Source: Gemmatimonadota bacterium (lineage in GTDB: Bacteria; Gemmatimonadota; Gemmatimonadetes; Gemmatimonadales; Gemmatimonadaceae). From it: a DNA stretch of 39,463 bases. Shown piece by piece: positions 9,144 through 16,864 of the stretch. A program made the position numbers and the translations under genes. The stretch is taken from positions 1 to 39,463 of the forward strand of contig JAQBPV010000370.1 in assembly GCA_028287345.1 (NCBI GenBank), written 5' to 3'. The notes under the pieces are model-generated. The model had not been told where the DNA came from, made no database searches, and was given only the letters and a program-made list of their open reading frames with translations. Each line of letters opens with the position of its first letter. Within the stretch, counting starts at the first letter, position 1.

Positions 9144-11255
9144 CTAATAACTCACGAGGTCCGAAATCGCCTGCTTGAACGTCTCCACCTGCGGAAGGAT
9201 CGCATCCTCGAGCTGCGGCGCATAGCCCACGAACGTGTCGGCGCTCGCCACTCGCTTCACCGGCGCGTCCAGCCAGGCGAAGCAGTCGTCGGCGATGCGC
9301 GCGGCGATCTCCGCACCGTAGCCCCACGACATCGAATCCTCGTACCCAACGATCACTCGGCTCGTCTTTTTCACGCTCTCATAGACACGCTCCTGATCCC
9401 ACGGCGACAGGGAGCGAAGGTCGATCACCTCGGCGCTGATGCCGTGCTCCTCCTGCATCTGGTTCGCTGCGGCGAACGCGCGCTGCACGGTGGCGCCGTA
9501 TGTCACGATGGTGACGTCCGTCCCCTCACGAACGACGCGCGCCTTGCCGAACGGAATCATGAAGTTCGGGCCCGGATACGCCGCCTTGTTGTACGTCTGC
9601 CGGTAGAGATGCTTGTGCTCGAGGAAGATCACCGGATCTTCGCAGCGGATGGCCGTGCGCAGCAGGCCGTTCGCGTCGAGCGCGTTGGACGGACAGATGA
9701 CCCGCAGACCCGGGCAGTGCGTGAACAGCGATGCGCCGGTCTGCGAGTGATAGATCGCGCCGCGGATGTAGCCACCGTAGGTGACGCGCACCACCACCGG
9801 CGAGGCGAAGGCATTGTTCGAGCGCCAACGCATCGTCGCGAGCTCGTCGCGCAGCTGCATGTACGCCGGCCAGATGTAGTCGAAGAACTGGATCTCGACG
9901 ACGGGCTTGAAGCCGCGCAGCGCCAACCCGATCGCGCGTCCGGCAATTGTCGCCTCAGCCAACGGTGTGTTGAACACACGCGCGCCGCCGAATTCCTTCT
10001 GCAGCCCCCATGTCACCTTGAAGACGCCACCCTTGCCCTTGACCTTGCCCAGGTGCTGCTCGCGTGAGACGTCGGCGACGTCCTGGCCGAAGATCAGCAT
10101 CTTCGGATTGCGCCGCATCTCGTCCTTCATGCACGCGTTGAGCAGGTCCACCATCGTCGTCTCGTTCCCCGAGAACTGCGGATCGTCCTCGGTGTCGAAC
10201 TGCTCGCTCGTGGGATCGACGTCGGGCGAATACACGTAATCGTAGATCGTCTCGGGTCCCGGCTGCGGCTGCGCCAGCGCATCGTCGGTGGCCTCCAACA
10301 CGATCGCGTCCACCTCTTCGACGATCGACGCGATATCGCCCTCGGTCGCATGCCCTTCGGCCACGAGCCACTTCGGATACTGCACGATGGGATCGCGCAG
10401 CGCGTCGGCCTCACGCTCCTCGGCGGGGCGATACAACACCTCGTCGTCCGAGAGCGAATGTGAGTAGGGACGAATCACCTTTGCGTGCACGAGCGCGGGA
10501 CCTTTCCGCTGGCGCGCGTAGTCCACCGCCTTCTGCATCACCTCGTGGCTGGCAATCAGGTCGCAGCCGTCCACTTCCTGGATGTACAGCCCCGGGAACG
10601 AGGACACGAGCTTCGAGATCGAGCCGCCGGCGGTATTCACTTCGACCGGAACGGAGATGGCGTACCCGTTGTCCTCGACGAGATAGACGATGGGCAGCTT
10701 GAGATTCGCGGCAGAGTTGAGCGACTCCCAGAACTCGCCTTCGGAGGTAGTGCCGTCGCCCGTCGTGACGACCACCACTTCATCACCATGAAATCCTTCG
10801 GTGATCTCGAGGAGCTTCGCACGCAGCGACGCCTCGCCGCTGCCGACCGCCTGGAGGAACTGCGTCCCCGTCGGTGACGACGTGGAGACGATGTTGAGGT
10901 CCTTGTGCCCCCAGTGGCTCGGCATCTGACGTCCGCCAGAGCTCGGATCCGCTGCAGCGCCGACCGCCTCGTACAGCATCTCCTTCGCCGTCATGCCGAG
11001 CTGCAGGCAGAGGGCGCGATCACGGTAGTACAGGTAGAACCAGTCGTAGGCCGGCTTGAGGACCAACCCGGCAGCCGTCAGAATCGCTTCATGGCCCGCG
11101 CCGGAGATCTGGAAGAAGATTTTGTTCTGGCGCTTGAGCTGGATTTCCTTGTCGTCGATTCGGCGCGACAGGAGCATCGTGCGAAACGCGCCCACGAGCT
11201 GGTCGCGATTGAGCCCGGCGGCGCCCTTACGCTCGGCGCGAGTCTGAGTGGCCAT
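9144..11255 (-). CDS. 2-oxoacid dehydrogenase E1, fused alpha and beta subunits
   Basis: A protein of 703 residues. It is the thiamine-diphosphate E1 component that decarboxylates a 2-oxoacid and acylates the lipoyl group of E2. The alpha-like half (about 15-320) has the ThDP/Mg motif [10 protein letters not shown] at about 166, ending in the conserved Asn of [10 protein letters not shown]. The beta-like half (about 355-700) starts at [15 protein letters not shown] and contains [25 protein letters not shown] and [12 protein letters not shown], typical of branched-chain or pyruvate E1-beta. In most bacteria these are two genes; here they are one polypeptide. Substrate (branched-chain 2-oxoacid or pyruvate) cannot be fixed by eye; branched-chain is my first guess. 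No E2 or E3 gene is adjacent. ATG 11255 has no good Shine-Dalgarno sequence. The gene is divergent from the HIT gene. Confidence 0.93.
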   Translation of the reverse strand: MATQTRAERKGAAGLNRDQLVGAFRTMLLSRRIDDKEIQLKRQNKIFFQISGAGHEAILTAAGLVLKPAYDWFYLYYRDRALCLQLGMTAKEMLYEAVGAAADPSSGGRQMPSHWGHKDLNIVSTSSPTGTQFLQAVGSGEASLRAKLLEITEGFHGDEVVVVTTGDGTTSEGEFWESLNSAANLKLPIVYLVEDNGYAISVPVEVNTAGGSISKLVSSFPGLYIQEVDGCDLIASHEVMQKAVDYARQRKGPALVHAKVIRPYSHSLSDDEVLYRPAEEREADALRDPIVQYPKWLVAEGHATEGDIASIVEEVDAIVLEATDDALAQPQPGPETIYDYVYSPDVDPTSEQFDTEDDPQFSGNETTMVDLLNACMKDEMRRNPKMLIFGQDVADVSREQHLGKVKGKGGVFKVTWGLQKEFGGARVFNTPLAEATIAGRAIGLALRGFKPVVEIQFFDYIWPAYMQLRDELATMRWRSNNAFASPVVVRVTYGGYIRGAIYHSQTGASLFTHCPGLRVICPSNALDANGLLRTAIRCEDPVIFLEHKHLYRQTYNKAAYPGPNFMIPFGKARVVREGTDVTIVTYGATVQRAFAAANQMQEEHGISAEVIDLRSLSPWDQERVYESVKKTSRVIVGYEDSMSWGYGAEIAARIADDCFAWLDAPVKRVASADTFVGYAPQLEDAILPQVETFKQAISDLVSY

Positions 11256-11417
11256 GCAGGAAAACGGTCTCGGGTACGAAAGCGATGTGCGGCAGGATGA
11301 TAAGATAACCGGCAGTCACGGGCCAGAAAGACAGCTGTCCAAACAGACTCACCGAAGGCATGCTCATCTGGCATTGCGTGTGCACTTCGCCCGCGCTGCA
11401 CCTACCCGAGAGGATCC

Positions 11418-11915
11418 ATGCCGCAAGCATCGCAGCCCAATTGCTCCTTCTGTGATCTCATTCACGGAGCGGGTGAAGTCTCGATGTGCTACGAGGACGC
11501 GGATGTCGTCGCGTTCATGGACGTCCAGCCGGTGAACGCCGGCCACGCGCTGGTCGTGCCACGCGAGCACTACGAGTCGCTGGTCGACATTCCCCATGCG
11601 TTGGCCATGCACATCTTCGAGGTGGCCATGGAACTGGCCCCGGTCGTCCGGCAGGTATCAGGCGCGGATGGGCTCAACATCGTCGTGAACAGCGGCGCCG
11701 CGGCTGGCCAGGATGTCTTTCACTATCACGTGCATGTGATCCCGCGTCGCCAGGGCGATGGCTTCGACATCCCGCTGCCGTTCCCCGGTTCTGAGATGCC
11801 GGATCGCACCGTGCTGGATGTTCATGCCGCGCGCATCATTGCAGCGTTTCGTGATCCGGTGGCGTCGAAGAAGCGGCAGGAGCGGCGGACCGGTGAACGC
11901 CGAACTGGAGAATGA
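11418..11915 (+). CDS. HIT-family nucleotide hydrolase
   Basis: A protein of 165 residues, a little longer than the usual 110-140. The signature HYHVHVIPR places the catalytic triad of histidines at about 102, 104 and 106. An N-terminal CSFC (Cys9, Cys12) is the zinc site of the HinT/Fhit-like branch, and the core follows with DVVAFMDVQPVNAGHALVVP. Such proteins hydrolyse AMP-linked or dinucleoside polyphosphate substrates. The extra C-terminus is basic and contains the repeat ERRTGERRTGE. GAGAGG four bases before ATG is the ribosome site. It is divergent from the E1 gene across a 162-base gap and followed by a long intergenic region, so it is probably a single-gene unit. Confidence 0.93.
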   Translation: MPQASQPNCSFCDLIHGAGEVSMCYEDADVVAFMDVQPVNAGHALVVPREHYESLVDIPHALAMHIFEVAMELAPVVRQVSGADGLNIVVNSGAAAGQDVFHYHVHVIPRRQGDGFDIPLPFPGSEMPDRTVLDVHAARIIAAFRDPVASKKRQERRTGERRTGE

Positions 11916-11957
11916 CAGCAGGACAGCACCTGTGAAACTACGAACTGCTACAGGCGC

Positions 11958-12167
11958 ACGCGGATGGACAGGGAAAACAGCAACTGCCGCGGATGAACTG
12001 CCGCGGACAGTGCGTCGGGCTGGCTCTGGAACACGGAGCCAGCCCTTCGAGTAAGAAAAAAAAGTTCAGCTTTCCTGGTGAGTGTGAGCAGTGGTGAGTT
12101 TGTCGCCTGCCCGAGGCAGTCTCCGTGTAAATCCGCGGCGGTTGTTGATCTTCGCGTCCATCCGCGT
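11958..12167. repeat. Imperfect inverted-repeat intergenic element (element 1)
   Basis: Two 37-base arms, 11958-11994 and 12131-12167, are reverse complements at 30 of 37 positions. Both arms begin ACGCGGATGGAC and end GCCGCGGAT. The interior holds a perfect 10-bp hairpin (12017-12045) followed by a run of nine A residues. There is no ORF between the arms. Its architecture is like that of the element at 14701-14833. The rest of the gap 11916-12293 shows only a 6-bp hairpin (GGCGGA/TCCGCC, 12252-12270) and no recognisable RNA gene. Confidence 0.6.
12017..12045. other. Hairpin inside inverted-repeat element 1
   Basis: A perfect 10-bp stem GGGCTGGCTC / GAGCCAGCCC with a 9-base loop. On the plus strand it is followed by an A-run rather than a T-run, so it is not a standard terminator. 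Confidence 0.5.
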
Positions 12168-12293
12168 CGAGCATTTGCGCTTTCCGCGTTTTCGGAACTA
12201 TGGGCTATTTTCCCTCTTGCGCGATCGCGAATTCCATCCCACTAATACCGCGGCGGAGTAAACGTCCGCCACAATCGACGCACCCGGAGGCCG

Positions 12294-12443
12294 ATGAGCA
12301 CCTCGACCCGACATCCGATGATGCTTGCGATGCGATCGCGCGGCGCGCGACGCATTGGCTGGCCCACCGGTGCGACGCCGACCACGATCTGCGACACCCC
12401 GCAACAGGAAGCTCCTTCCTGTGCGGGGTGTCGTCTTTTCTAG
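12294..12443 (+). CDS. Possible 49-residue small protein or leader peptide
   Basis: ATG is preceded by GGAGG at a tight 3-base spacing. The 49 codons end with TAG nine bases before the HNH gene. The product is basic in the middle (RSRGARR) and has three cysteines near the end (TICDTP, SCAGC). I do not recognise it. Its last 17 codons are also the terminator hairpin at 12392-12440, which is unusual for a real protein and suggests either a leader peptide or a chance ORF. The tight spacing to the next gene, whose ribosome site begins right after this stop codon, is the main argument in favour. Confidence 0.35.
   Translation: MSTSTRHPMMLAMRSRGARRIGWPTGATPTTICDTPQQEAPSCAGCRLF
12392..12440 (+). 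terminator. Strong intrinsic terminator or attenuator ahead of the HNH gene
   Basis: The stem is CGACACCCCGC plus ACAGGAAG with one bulged A, paired to CTTCCTGT plus GCGGGGTGTCG: 19 pairs with a 3-base loop. TCTTTTC follows on the plus strand. No firm plus-strand gene ends just upstream; the HIT gene ends 476 bases earlier. It could terminate an unseen small RNA or act as an attenuator for 12453-13277. Confidence 0.75.
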
Positions 12444-12452
12444 CGAGGTGCA

Positions 12453-12866
12453 ATGCCCGCTCGACACGGTCACCGCGTTCATCTTTCACGTGCGTCACGC
12501 GGCGTCATGCGCCGCGTTCGTCGCATCCTCCCCGCTGAGCAGAAGCGGGCGATCAAGCTGGCCGCCATGCGCGATTGCGGGCGACGCTGCGTGTACTGCG
12601 CAGCGCAACTCGACTACGCCGGCGCGACGCTCGATCACGTACATCCACTCGCCAAGGGTGGAGCGCACGATCAGGGCAACGTCGTCGCGGCGTGCCCGCC
12701 ATGCAATCGGCTCAAGGCGGACATGCTCCCCGTCGATTTCTTCATGCGCTATCCATGGGCCGGCAGCAACTTCATCCACCACGCCCGTGCTGTGCATCGC
12801 GCGCTCAAGCGTCAGGCTCGACGCGCGGTAAGTCTCGCCTTCGCCGGAGTCCAGGCCGCCGCCTGA
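12453..12866 (+). CDS. HNH endonuclease
   Basis: A protein of 137 residues. The core has paired zinc cysteines CVYC (about 46, 49) and CPPC (about 81, 84). Between them lies the HNH fold: DHVHPLAKGG with His62 and His64, and Asn76 in DQGNVV. This matches the McrA/5-methylcytosine-type HNH_5 group of stand-alone nucleases. The start is supported by GAGG five bases before ATG 12453; the internal ATG at 12507 has no ribosome site. It lies downstream of a strong terminator and the 49-codon ORF, and 15 bases before the RidA-like gene, with which it is probably co-transcribed. No methylase or homing context is visible, so its target is unknown. Confidence 0.9.
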   Translation: MPARHGHRVHLSRASRGVMRRVRRILPAEQKRAIKLAAMRDCGRRCVYCAAQLDYAGATLDHVHPLAKGGAHDQGNVVAACPPCNRLKADMLPVDFFMRYPWAGSNFIHHARAVHRALKRQARRAVSLAFAGVQAAA

Positions 12867-12881
12867 GCGCCCCACACGCGC

Positions 12882-13277
12882 ATGCGGAAGAACATTTCAA
12901 CGGGTACAACCTGGGAGCCGATCGTCGGCTACTCACGCGCCGTGCGCGTCGGCAACGTCGTCCACGTCTCGGGCACGACGGCAACCGGCGCCGACGGGAA
13001 GGTCGTCGGCGTCGGAGACATGGGAGCGCAGGCGCGTCAGGCGCTGGAGAACGTGCGCCGAGCGCTCGAGCAATGTGGCGCTCGGCTCGAAGACGTGGTG
13101 CGCACGCGCATGTATGTGACGGACATCGCCCGCTGGGAAGCGGTGGGGCGAGTGCATGGTGAATACTTCGGCGCAATTCGCCCCGCGACATCGATGGTCG
13201 AGGTGAACAAACTCATCGACCCTGACATGCTGGTGGAGATCGAAGCAGAAGCGATCATCCCGGACGAGCCGGGATGA
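12882..13277 (+). CDS. RidA-like (YjgF/YER057c/UK114) family protein without the catalytic arginine
   Basis: A protein of 131 residues, normal family length. Family landmarks are [49 protein letters not shown] and the C-terminal [10 protein letters not shown]. In true RidA the segment PARSxVEV carries the arginine that binds the imine or enamine carboxylate. Here the segment is PATSMVEV, with Thr in place of Arg. That points to one of the non-canonical Rid subfamilies, whose activity may differ from 2-aminoacrylate deamination. It follows the HNH gene by 15 bases and converges on the lipoprotein gene 10 bases beyond its end. Confidence 0.9.
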   Translation: MRKNISTGTTWEPIVGYSRAVRVGNVVHVSGTTATGADGKVVGVGDMGAQARQALENVRRALEQCGARLEDVVRTRMYVTDIARWEAVGRVHGEYFGAIRPATSMVEVNKLIDPDMLVEIEAEAIIPDEPG

Positions 13278-13287
13278 TCCAAAGCCG

Positions 13288-13779
13288 TTACGGATTGATG
13301 GGGAACGGCGCGTTGCGGATGATCTGACCAGGAGTGCGCCATCCGCCAGGGGGCTCACGTTGCGTAGAAGGACGCGGTGCTTCGGGGCGACCGGCGCGTG
13401 ACGGAATCGGCTCGGGCTCGGGCGGCGCCTGCTTCACCTCGACGGGCGCTGCCTCCTCCGCGCGAACCGTCGGCTCTGCCGGTGCCGGCGTCTCATGCTT
13501 GACGCTCTTCACCACAGCCTTGGTTCCACGCGACGGACTCGGCGCACGAGATACAGCCGGAGCTTTGGGCGACGGCGTGGGACTCTTGGTCCGCTCGGTG
13601 GCGCTGACGAACTCGAGCTTCGGCATGGCACTGCCCGCCAGCTGAACGTCGCCGCCACCTGCCTTCACCAGATCCTGCTTGAGGTCGTCGCTCAACGCGG
13701 GCTGCTCAGCAGAATGCGAGCACGCAGCCAAGGCAGCGAGCGCGAACGTTCCGAACGAGAGACGCAGTGAGTTTCGCAT
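13288..13779 (-). CDS. Small proline/alanine-rich lipoprotein
   Basis: A protein of 163 residues from ATG 13779. The longer ORF start at 13815 would add 12 residues ahead of the signal peptide and is rejected. The signal peptide ends in the lipobox LAAC (MRNSLRLSFGTFALAALAAC). The rest is low-complexity: a short ordered part (LSDDLKQDLVKAGGGDVQLA) followed by Pro/Ala/Lys/Glu-rich sequence. Such composition suggests a periplasmic spacer or peptidoglycan-spanning linker; I recognise no catalytic domain. It is probably transcribed with the phosphoesterase gene, which ends 70 bases upstream. Confidence 0.8.
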   Translation of the reverse strand: MRNSLRLSFGTFALAALAACSHSAEQPALSDDLKQDLVKAGGGDVQLAGSAMPKLEFVSATERTKSPTPSPKAPAVSRAPSPSRGTKAVVKSVKHETPAPAEPTVRAEEAAPVEVKQAPPEPEPIPSRAGRPEAPRPSTQREPPGGWRTPGQIIRNAPFPINP

Positions 13780-13849
13780 GGAGTAGCATACCCCGGGTTG
13801 CCGCCAAGGTGCCACAAAAGTTACATCAGCTACGGCTCCGCTCGCTCTG

Positions 13850-14611
13850 TCAGCTACGGTTCGAATGCCACACGCGGCGACCTGTCGCGATCTGGTCCAT
13901 CGTCCGCTCCGTCACCACCGACGTGACCTCCGTTTCGGTGATGTCTTTCTTGCGGTCGGCGCATTCATCGTCGTGCTTGATCAACAACCACTGCGGCCGC
14001 CCGGGACGCTTCATTCGAATGAGGGCCCAGGAGCCACACAGTCGCTTGCCATGCATTACGAACTTGAGGTCGCCGCGACGATAGCCTTCGCGCAACGACT
14101 CAGCGCCGCCGCCGTCTTCGGCTTCGTACGTACCGCGATCCCAGAGCATCACCGTGCCGCCACCGTATTCACCCTCGGGAATCGTTCCCTCGAAGGTGTT
14201 GTACGAGATTGGATGGTCCTCGACTTCCATCGCCAGCCGCTTCACCGACGGATCGAGACTCGGTCCCTTCGGTACGGCCCACGACTTCATCACGCCGTCG
14301 AGCTCGAGACGCCAGTCGTAGTGCAGATGACTCGCTGCGTGCTTCTGGATGACGAAGTGCAGCGCCTTGCCTTTCGTCTTCGGCACCTTGCCCGCCGGTT
14401 CTCGCGTGCGCGTGAAGTCGCGCTTGGCGTTGTACGCGGCGAGAGGTGCTGACTGCGTGGCAGAACTACTTGGTGAAACCTTTCGCTTGGCGGCGCTCGA
14501 CTTCCTTGCCGCCTTTTTTACTGCTTTCTTCGCCGGTGCCTTCGCGGCGGCTTTGGCTGCTTTCTTTGCCGGTGCCTTCACGGCGCGCTTGGTTGCTTTC
14601 TTGGTCGCCAT
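13850..14611 (-). CDS. Stand-alone LigD-type DNA 3'-phosphoesterase with histone-H1-like tail
   Basis: A protein of 253 residues from ATG 14611 (the GTG at 14617 adds only two residues). Residues 1-45 are Lys/Ala/Pro-rich tandem AKKA/APAKKA repeats like bacterial H1-type DNA-binding tails. The rest is the phosphoesterase (PE) domain of DNA ligase D: FVIQKHAASHLHYDWRLELD with its metal-binding His and catalytic Arg region, VPKGPSLDP, EDHPISYNTFEGTIPEGEYG, WALIRMK and WLLIKHDD. PE domains trim 3'-phosphate or 3'-ribonucleotide ends during non-homologous end joining. No ligase, polymerase or Ku gene is in the window, so this is a detached PE protein. The tail probably supplies nonspecific DNA binding. 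Confidence 0.92.
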   Translation of the reverse strand: MATKKATKRAVKAPAKKAAKAAAKAPAKKAVKKAARKSSAAKRKVSPSSSATQSAPLAAYNAKRDFTRTREPAGKVPKTKGKALHFVIQKHAASHLHYDWRLELDGVMKSWAVPKGPSLDPSVKRLAMEVEDHPISYNTFEGTIPEGEYGGGTVMLWDRGTYEAEDGGGAESLREGYRRGDLKFVMHGKRLCGSWALIRMKRPGRPQWLLIKHDDECADRKKDITETEVTSVVTERTMDQIATGRRVWHSNRS

Positions 14612-14700
14612 GTGCACGGCGCGTTGCTAAGACCGTGCCCGGGCTCTGTGTCGGTGCGATCAGAATTGGCTCTTCCAGGCGCAGGCAACTTCACTTTCAC

Positions 14701-14833
14701 CGCAGAGGTCGCAGAGCAGCGGAGGATCGCGGAGAAGTCCTAAATCATCAATCAGAAGTTGATCGGTTGTCGTCATGACATCGGGCTCGGTTTTGCTTTT
14801 CTCTGCGTCCTCTGCTCCTTCGCGTACTCTGCG
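14701..14833. repeat. Imperfect inverted-repeat intergenic element (element 2)
   Basis: Arms at 14701-14736 and 14799-14833 are imperfect reverse complements built from CGCAGAG-type blocks. The left arm reads CGCAGAGGTCGCAGAG...; the right arm contains TTCTCTGCGTCCTCTGC and ends CTCTGCG. The right arm is followed by TAAATCCG, as also happens beside the right arm of element 1 (TAAATCCGCGG near 12128). It fills most of the gap between the phosphoesterase and NAD synthetase genes. No ORF is credible inside. Confidence 0.6.
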
Positions 14834-14878
14834 TAAATCCGTCGTCACCACCGAGCACGCCGCATCCCGCTTGCGCAG

Positions 14879-16720
14879 CTAGTAGTCCACCGGTCGCAGA
14901 TAGCTCTCGCCGATGGCACTCGAGCTGAGCATCGCGACCGTTGGCAAGCGACGCTTCCAATGCGTGCTCGACAACCGCTTCCTCACGACGGCCACTTCCG
15001 CGGCGTCGAAGCCGCGCGCGACGAGATCCGCTTCGCTGTAGCCGCTCAGCATCCAGTTGAGAATCTCGTCGGCCTTCGGGTAGCTGATCCCGAAGTCGCC
15101 TTCGTCCGTTTGCCCCACGACCAGATCCGCCGAGGGCGCCTTGCCGACGATAACCTCCGGCACACCGAGGTGGCGGGCCAACGCCCACACCTGCGTCTTG
15201 AACAGGTCACCGAGCGGATTGATCGGCGGCGAGTCGTCGGCATGCCAGGTGAAATAGCCGAACAGTCGCTCGGTCTTGTTGCCGGTGCCGAGTGGAATCG
15301 CGCGATGCTTCGCCGACAGGTCGAACAGTGCGATCATGCGCATGCGCGCCATCACGTTCCCTCGGCGCGCACCATCGGCGTCCGGTTCGTTGGCGAGGTA
15401 GCCGTCCACTGCGGCGCTGATGTCCACGGTGCGCGACTCGATCCCGAGCGCGTCGATCATGAGTTGCGCGTGCTCGAGACTTTCCGGGCTGGACGTGCGA
15501 TAAGGCATCCTCACGCCGATCACGTTCGCAGCGCCGAGTGCACGCGCTGCGAGGTACGCCGTGACGGCAGAATCGACGCCGCCGGAGACGCCGACGACTG
15601 CCTTCTCGAAGCGCCGACGCTGCATCTCGTCGCGCAGAAAGCGCACGAGCCATTCCTCGACGAGCGCTGCGTCGATCTCGAGTGGCGCTGGCCCGCTGAG
15701 CGTATGCTCCTGGATCACGCGAACCTCTGCAGCCTTCGCCGACCCGCCGTTCTTCTTCCGTCGTTTCGCTGGCGGTGCTTCACTCGCCGACGCCGCGATC
15801 TCCTCCATGCCGTCGAAGTTCAACAGATGCGGCGCGGCAGTCTGCACTTTCATCATCGCTTCGCCGAGATGCGGCACCATGGTCTCGAGGTCGGCGATGA
15901 GCGGCATGTCGGCGCGCGCGCGTGTCACGTCACCGAGATCGACCTGCGCGATGACCAGCGCCTCTTCCCATAGCGGCCCACGAGTGCGCACGTCGCCCTT
16001 GGGCCCAGCCAGCAGCGCCGCGCCGGGAAATTGCTTTCCCCCTTCGCTGCCGACGAGATGGACGAGCGCTACGTAGATCCCGTGCTCGTCGGCCATGTCG
16101 CGCGCGAGTCGCTCCCATCGCGACACGCTCGACGGCCCCGGAATGCCATCCTCCTTCGGCCACGCGCCGCGCGCGGGCGGCGCGGTTGGCACGATGATGA
16201 TCTGCGCGCCATCGAGCGCCGCGATCGTTCCCGTCATCGAGTGCCACACGTCCTCGCACACGAGCAATGCAGCGCGTCCCCACGGCGTGTCGAAGGCGCG
16301 AATCTCGAGCCCGCGTTCGACGAATCGCTCTTCGTCGAAAAGTCCGTATGTGGGGAGGAAGACCTTCCGATGAACGTGCCGCACGAGCGGAATCGTCTCG
16401 CCGAGGGAGACGTACATCGCGCTGTTGTACAGCTTGTTGCGCCATACCTCATAGAAGCCGACGCAGACGTCGACCGAAGGTCCGTCGCCGTAGGCGCGAT
16501 GGAGGTCCGCCGCCAGCTTGCCAGCGGTAACCGCGAGCTCGCGTACCCCGCCCTCGAGAAAGTATCCGCTCAGTGCGGTCTCGGGAAAGCAGACCAGCTG
16601 CGGACGCGGCTCGACAGTCGCCGCCTGGGCAAGCATCGCCGCGATGCGTGCGAGATTTCCCGCGTAGTCGCCCTTGCGAGGCTGAAACTGCGCGAGGGCG
16701 ATGGTCACGAAGTCGCTCAT
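14879..16720 (-). CDS. nadE: Glutamine-dependent NAD+ synthetase
   Basis: A protein of 613 residues from ATG 16720. The longer ORF to 16837 adds 39 residues of repeat-encoded sequence and is rejected. It amidates deamido-NAD using glutamine and ATP in the last step of NAD synthesis. The N-terminal nitrilase-type glutaminase has the triad Glu47 (CFPETALSGY), Lys119 (HRKVFLPTYG) and Cys155 (LLVCEDVWH). A basic linker (PPAKRRKKNG, about 317-326) joins it to the synthetase, which has the ATP-PPase loop SGGVDS at 379-384 and the later motifs GTGNKTERLFGYFTWHADD and KAPSADL. Two-domain NadE is standard in aerobes. The gene is divergent from the PBP gene across a tandem-repeat region. Confidence 0.95.
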   Translation of the reverse strand: MSDFVTIALAQFQPRKGDYAGNLARIAAMLAQAATVEPRPQLVCFPETALSGYFLEGGVRELAVTAGKLAADLHRAYGDGPSVDVCVGFYEVWRNKLYNSAMYVSLGETIPLVRHVHRKVFLPTYGLFDEERFVERGLEIRAFDTPWGRAALLVCEDVWHSMTGTIAALDGAQIIIVPTAPPARGAWPKEDGIPGPSSVSRWERLARDMADEHGIYVALVHLVGSEGGKQFPGAALLAGPKGDVRTRGPLWEEALVIAQVDLGDVTRARADMPLIADLETMVPHLGEAMMKVQTAAPHLLNFDGMEEIAASASEAPPAKRRKKNGGSAKAAEVRVIQEHTLSGPAPLEIDAALVEEWLVRFLRDEMQRRRFEKAVVGVSGGVDSAVTAYLAARALGAANVIGVRMPYRTSSPESLEHAQLMIDALGIESRTVDISAAVDGYLANEPDADGARRGNVMARMRMIALFDLSAKHRAIPLGTGNKTERLFGYFTWHADDSPPINPLGDLFKTQVWALARHLGVPEVIVGKAPSADLVVGQTDEGDFGISYPKADEILNWMLSGYSEADLVARGFDAAEVAVVRKRLSSTHWKRRLPTVAMLSSSAIGESYLRPVDY

Positions 16721-16782
16721 GCGGTTGAAGATAAGGGGCGAGTCGCGGATGCGCCGCGACCCTAATCCTTGAACGCGGGTAG

Positions 16783-16843
16783 CCATAAGCGAGCCGGCAG
16801 GCGAGCGTCCTGTAAGCGAGCAGCGCGAGCGCCCCATAAGCGA
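16783..16843. repeat. Short tandem repeat, about 26-bp unit, 2.6 copies
   Basis: Units begin at 16783, 16809 and 16834 with CC(A/TG)TAAGCGA and continue with GCGAGC-rich sequence. It lies between the divergent nadE and PBP starts and inflates both longest ORFs, which is why later starts were chosen. Confidence 0.6.
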
Positions 16844-16864
16844 AGCGCCCCGTTACTTTTGTCC

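Noticed and set aside
12017-12045. Intrinsic terminator for the HIT gene
   Set aside because: The stem is perfect, but on the plus strand it is followed by an A-run, not a T-run.
12200-12440. Structured RNA gene (SRP RNA, RNase P RNA, tmRNA or riboswitch) ending at the terminator
   Set aside because: No conserved core of any of these was found by eye; a small unknown RNA remains possible but cannot be supported.
16721-16837. Longer N-terminus for NAD synthetase (and 16769-16864 for the PBP)
   Set aside because: The added residues come from the tandem repeat and precede canonical starts of both families.
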